A stretch of 64,000 bases of DNA from an uncultured Bacteroidales bacterium (GTDB lineage Bacteria > Bacteroidota > Bacteroidia > Bacteroidales > P3): assembly GCA_905233475.1 (NCBI GenBank), contig CAJOEN010000012.1, positions 113,926-177,925 of the forward strand. The letters are read 5' to 3'. The notes beneath the pieces were generated by a model. The model saw nothing but the letters and a program-made list of their open reading frames with translations. It made no database searches and was not told the DNA's origin. Shown in pieces: positions 60,439-64,000 of this stretch. Each line of letters opens with the position of its first letter. Within the stretch, counting starts at the first letter, position 1. Position numbers and translations under genes: made by a program.

Positions 60439-63282
60439 ATGAAAAAAACGGAAAATACCAACGGAAAATTAGAGATATTGGGTGCCCGCGAGCATAATCT
60501 CCAAAACATCGACATCGACATACCACGCGGCAAACTCGTGGTTTTCACGGGGGTGAGTGGCAGCGGAAAATCGTCGCTCGCTTTCGATACCATATACTCC
60601 GAAGGCCAAAGGCGGTATATGGAGACTTTCTCGGCTTACGCCCGACAGTTCATCGGCAACATGGAACGCCCCGACGTGGACCGCATCAACGGACTAAGCC
60701 CCGTTATTGCCATAGAGCAGAAAACTACCAACAAAAACCCGCGCTCCACTGTTGGTACTGTTACCGAAATTTACGATTTTATACGTCTGCTCTACGCCCG
60801 CATTGCCGACGCATACTCCTACCTTTCTGGCAAAAAAATGGTTCGATACACCGAAAGCCAAATCATCGACCTTATAAACGAAAATTACTCCGGAAAAACC
60901 ATCTATATCCTCGCCCCGCTGGTGAAACGCCGCAAGGGGCACTATCGAGACCTTTTCCAGCAGGTGGCAAAAAAGGGTTTCCTGCGGGTGCGTGTGGACG
61001 GCGAGGTGTGCGAAATAACCTATGGAATGCAACTCGACCGATACAAAACCCACGACATAGAACTTGTGGTGGACAAAATCGCCGTTGGCGGAAATAGTAG
61101 CGACAAACGTATGCTCGAATCGGTGCGCACCGCTTTCAAACATGGCAAAAGTGAACTTATGGTATTCGATTGCGACACATCGGAGATACGCTATTTTAGC
61201 AAACTGCTGATGTGTCCTGATACCGGCATTTCCTACCCGGAGCCGGAACCCAACACTTTCTCCTTCAACTCGCCATACGGAGCCTGCCCAAAATGCAACG
61301 GCCTGGGCGAAATATCGGAAATAGACCTCTCCAAACTTATTCCCAACCCCAAAAAATCCATACGCGAAGGCGCTTTCGAAGTTCTTGGCAAATACTCTGC
61401 CAACAACTATTTCTACAAACAGCTGGAAATGCTCGGCCATATATACGGCTTCACCATCGACGACCCTATCAACAGTTTTTCCGACGATGCCATGAACGCC
61501 ATACTTTACGGCACCACACAAATGCTTGGCGTAAAAGATTCATCTGTGGGCGGATACGACGCGTCGGGATTTTTAGGAATCACCAACTACATATCGCAAC
61601 TTGCCAACGAAGACAGCCCTGCTGGACTACAGAAATGGGCCAACAGTTTTATGAACACCGTGCCCTGTCCCGAATGCGGCGGCACAAGGCTCAAAAAAGA
61701 GTCGTTGCATTTTCGCATCGACGGGAAGAACATTGCCGAACTCTCCAATATGGACCTCAACGAGCTTTACCGCTGGTTCGACAATATCGAGCCGCGCCTC
61801 GACGAGCGACAAAAGACCGTAGGACACGAAATCATCGACGAGATAAAGAAACGCATACGTTTCATGCTCGATGTGGGCATAGGATACCTGTCGCTCAACC
61901 GCAGTTCAAAATCCTTGTCGGGCGGGGAGTCGCAACGCATACGCCTTGCCACGCAGATAGGCTCGCAGCTTGTTAATGTTCTGTATATCCTCGACGAGCC
62001 GAGCATAGGACTGCACCAGCGCGACAACCACAAACTGATAGACGCACTGAAGAAACTACGCGACATAGGCAACTCCGTTATCGTGGTGGAACACGACCGC
62101 GACATGATTCTCAACGCCGACCATATCATCGACATAGGTCCCGGCGCGGGCATCAACGGCGGCAAGATAATGGCACAGGGCACCCTCGACGATATTATGA
62201 AATCGCACTCGATGACCTGCGAATACCTCAACGGCACACGCTGCATAGAAATACCCAAACGCCGCTCCATTGCCAAATGCAAACACCTTGTGCTGGAAGG
62301 TGCCACCGGCAACAACCTCAAAAACGTAACCCTCGACCTGCCTCTCGGTGTATTTGTCTGTGTTACAGGTGTTTCCGGTAGCGGAAAGTCATCGCTCGTA
62401 AACGAAACGCTTCATCCGATACTCAACAAACATTTCTACCGTGCCACCAAACGCCCTCTGTCATACACATCGATAAAAGGCATTGAGAACATCGACAAAG
62501 TTATAGAGGTGGACCAGTCGCCGATTGGTCGCACACCACGTTCTAACCCGGCCACATACGTCGGTGTGTTCAACGACATACGTATGCTTTTTGCACAACT
62601 GCCGTCGGCCAAGATACGCGGCTACAAGCCCGGACGCTTCTCCTTCAATGTGTCGGGCGGACGTTGCGAGGCTTGCAAAGGAGCTGGATTGCGTACCATA
62701 GAGATGAACTTCCTGCCCGACGTATATGTAGGTTGCGAGGTGTGTCACGGAAAACGCTACAACCGTGAAACCCTCGAAATACGCTACAAAGGCAAGTCCA
62801 TAAGCGATGTGCTCGACATGAACATCAACGAAGCTGTGGAGTTTTTTGAAAACATACCTTCCATAGCACGCAAAATTGAAACGATACGCGACGTGGGACT
62901 TGGCTACATCACCCTCGGACAGCCCTCCACCACCCTCTCGGGCGGCGAGGCGCAACGCATGAAACTTGCCACCGAGCTTTCGAAACGCGATACCGGCAAT
63001 ACTCTCTACATACTCGACGAACCCACCACAGGACTGCATTTCGAAGACGTGCGTGTGCTGTTGGGAGTTCTGCAAAAACTTGTGGACAAGGGCAACACCG
63101 TGCTGGTAATAGAACACAACATGGACGTGATAAAAGTAGCCGACCACATCATAGATATCGGTCCCGAAGGCGGCATGGAAGGCGGCAACATAGTGTGTGC
63201 CGGTACCCCCGAAGAGGTGGCACAATGCCCCGAAAGCTATACAGGAAAATTTTTGAAAAACGAACTCACACCCCATATCTAA
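60439..63282 (+). CDS. uvrA: Excinuclease ABC subunit A
   Basis: The frame opens at 60301, but Met at 60439 ([24 protein letters not shown]) is the family-like start and gives 947 residues. It has two ABC ATPase halves: Walker [15 protein letters not shown] and [14 protein letters not shown], signatures [12 protein letters not shown] and [12 protein letters not shown], and Walker B-type ILDEPS and ILDEPT. UvrA finds DNA damage and loads UvrB in nucleotide-excision repair. The second zinc module (CEACKGAG to CEVCHGKRY) is complete. The first reads [20 protein letters not shown] then ACPKCNGLG, with Thr where a ligand Cys is expected, so it may be the UvrA2-like paralogue. It is coupled to the transglycosylase gene. 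Confidence 0.92.
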   Translation: MKKTENTNGKLEILGAREHNLQNIDIDIPRGKLVVFTGVSGSGKSSLAFDTIYSEGQRRYMETFSAYARQFIGNMERPDVDRINGLSPVIAIEQKTTNKNPRSTVGTVTEIYDFIRLLYARIADAYSYLSGKKMVRYTESQIIDLINENYSGKTIYILAPLVKRRKGHYRDLFQQVAKKGFLRVRVDGEVCEITYGMQLDRYKTHDIELVVDKIAVGGNSSDKRMLESVRTAFKHGKSELMVFDCDTSEIRYFSKLLMCPDTGISYPEPEPNTFSFNSPYGACPKCNGLGEISEIDLSKLIPNPKKSIREGAFEVLGKYSANNYFYKQLEMLGHIYGFTIDDPINSFSDDAMNAILYGTTQMLGVKDSSVGGYDASGFLGITNYISQLANEDSPAGLQKWANSFMNTVPCPECGGTRLKKESLHFRIDGKNIAELSNMDLNELYRWFDNIEPRLDERQKTVGHEIIDEIKKRIRFMLDVGIGYLSLNRSSKSLSGGESQRIRLATQIGSQLVNVLYILDEPSIGLHQRDNHKLIDALKKLRDIGNSVIVVEHDRDMILNADHIIDIGPGAGINGGKIMAQGTLDDIMKSHSMTCEYLNGTRCIEIPKRRSIAKCKHLVLEGATGNNLKNVTLDLPLGVFVCVTGVSGSGKSSLVNETLHPILNKHFYRATKRPLSYTSIKGIENIDKVIEVDQSPIGRTPRSNPATYVGVFNDIRMLFAQLPSAKIRGYKPGRFSFNVSGGRCEACKGAGLRTIEMNFLPDVYVGCEVCHGKRYNRETLEIRYKGKSISDVLDMNINEAVEFFENIPSIARKIETIRDVGLGYITLGQPSTTLSGGEAQRMKLATELSKRDTGNTLYILDEPTTGLHFEDVRVLLGVLQKLVDKGNTVLVIEHNMDVIKVADHIIDIGPEGGMEGGNIVCAGTPEEVAQCPESYTGKFLKNELTPHI

Positions 63283-63406
63283 AACCTATGCTATACAACG
63301 ATCGAGCAGAAAACAATTGCAAGTACTGTCCTACTTTTTATACGGCAATTATTTTGCAAACCGACATTTTACACTATTCTGTATTAAAATAATCATTCTC
63401 TAAACA

Positions 63407-63805
63407 ATGAAAAAACTCCTTTTATCCGTACTCTTTGTAATTACAGTAACCGCCTCGGCTACAGCACAAACATTTGTAGGTAAATTAAACACAAATGGTT
63501 ACGAAAAAAGCGAGGTTACCGTGAAAATAACTCAAAAACAGGGACATCAAGTGGCGCTTTCGATGTACAACGCCAAATTTTCGTTTTTTATGCCTGTTAA
63601 AGTTGATTTCGACATCTGGCCGGTAACATTGGACGAAAACCAGCGCCTTTCGGCAAACAATGTTATTCCCACTTATAAAGGCGAAAATCAGGAAAAACGC
63701 ATAGTACGCCAATTATCGGGGAAAATAAACGGCAACTCACTGTCCTTCAAATGTCTGATGGGCGACAAGAATGTGTCATTTTCCGGAAAACGCTCAGAGA
63801 AATGA
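63407..63805 (+). CDS. Small exported beta-rich protein
   Basis: This 132-residue protein has a signal peptide (MKKLLLSVLFVITVTASATAQ) and a single small beta-barrel-like domain: TFVGKLNTNG, SEVTVKITQKQ, HQVALSMYNAKFSF, LSGKINGNSLSF and NVSFSGK. The alternation of about eight short strands is like calycin/lipocalin-like proteins found in Bacteroidales, but this is an inference. It has no lipobox. It is alone, 124 nt after uvrA. Confidence 0.7.
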   Translation: MKKLLLSVLFVITVTASATAQTFVGKLNTNGYEKSEVTVKITQKQGHQVALSMYNAKFSFFMPVKVDFDIWPVTLDENQRLSANNVIPTYKGENQEKRIVRQLSGKINGNSLSFKCLMGDKNVSFSGKRSEK

Positions 63806-64000
63806 TAGGGAATGTTTTATCAAAAAGTTCATTGGGTCTTTCTTCATTTCCGATAGCATTGCTGTAATTTTAGATTTTTACCGGATACTAAAAAAACTTT
63901 TGGTGGGTTCTATAAATTCATTTTTTCATCTTTGAAACGGAGAGAACCCTTACAGCTCCGTCCGCAGACTTGTCAGTTTTGACTCTGCAAAGTTACATTT
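63806..64000. other. Non-coding window end with GTTCTATAAATT motif
   Basis: No coding frame. GGTTCTATAAATTC (63908-63921) is followed by CGGAGAGAACCC (63939-63950); the GGGTTCT and AGAACCC blocks at 63907-63913 and 63944-63950 form an inverted repeat. The same TTCTATAAATT...GGAGAG order occurs inside the insertion in DUF3791 at 38977-38998. Confidence 0.45.

Overview
This window reads as chromosome of an uncultured-type member of the Bacteroidales (Bacteroidota). The evidence is the promoter type (TTTG, 19-20 nt, TAnnTTTG) seen at many gene starts, two secreted proteins ending in type IX secretion (T9SS) sorting domains, BspA-like leucine-rich repeats, a Bacteroidota-style ExbB/X/ExbD/ExbD operon, DUF4230, DUF3857 and DUF3791/DUF3990 proteins, and the tRNA-tuf-tRNA-secE order typical of the phylum. 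No species can be named from the sequence alone.

Layout. 1-5.7 kb is housekeeping on the minus strand: a promoter, then tRNA-Thr(UGU), tRNA-Tyr, tRNA-Gly, tRNA-Thr(GGU), tuf, tRNA-Trp and secE (nusG should follow outside the window), a small lipoprotein, a DEDDy exonuclease, a secreted thioredoxin, tRNA-Cys, a radical SAM protein and cytidine deaminase. 5.8-11.7 kb holds a secreted thioredoxin-like protein, two DUF4230 proteins, small membrane proteins, a transmembrane Ser/Thr kinase and a divergent regulator. The promoter of that regulator and that of the membrane-protein operon share an identical upstream architecture. 11.9-19.9 kb has a broken BRO-N-like gene, ribosomal protein L31 type B, a two-component system, a polyprenyl synthase, the ExbB/ExbD energy-transduction operon, a TrmN6-type methyltransferase and superoxide dismutase. 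20-35.5 kb has two DUF3857/transglutaminase-like proteins (the first frameshifted), a 1406-residue repetitive T9SS protein, a frameshifted AlbA/HTH regulator, and several secreted or lipoproteins of unknown role.

35.6-40.4 kb is an accessory island with long non-coding stretches, repeats and AT-rich genes. It holds a small HTH protein, then what I believe is an undescribed RiPP-like locus: a 51-residue peptide whose C-terminus is a tandem [W/Y]-X-[D/E] array (WGE-YDD-YGD-YND), a one-helix membrane protein, and a radical SAM/SPASM enzyme. Next to it is a DUF3791-DUF3990-DUF3791 toxin-antitoxin-like cassette whose first DUF3791 gene is interrupted by a short insert containing two perfect hairpins.

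40.4-64 kb returns to core functions: proline catabolism (pruA), an SGNH-SGNH-MBOAT O-acetylation operon, a universal stress protein, YraN, an O-antigen ligase-like protein, an S41 protease, an M24 aminopeptidase, an alanine/glycine:cation symporter, a large M6-type T9SS metalloprotease, a lytic transglycosylase, UvrA and a small secreted protein.

At least four genes carry apparent single-base frameshifts or interruptions (11.9, 20.98, 28.34 and 38.9-39.2 kb). Some may be assembly or sequencing errors, so each is reported with the exact lesion site. All family names are from recognition of motifs by eye; no database search was run.
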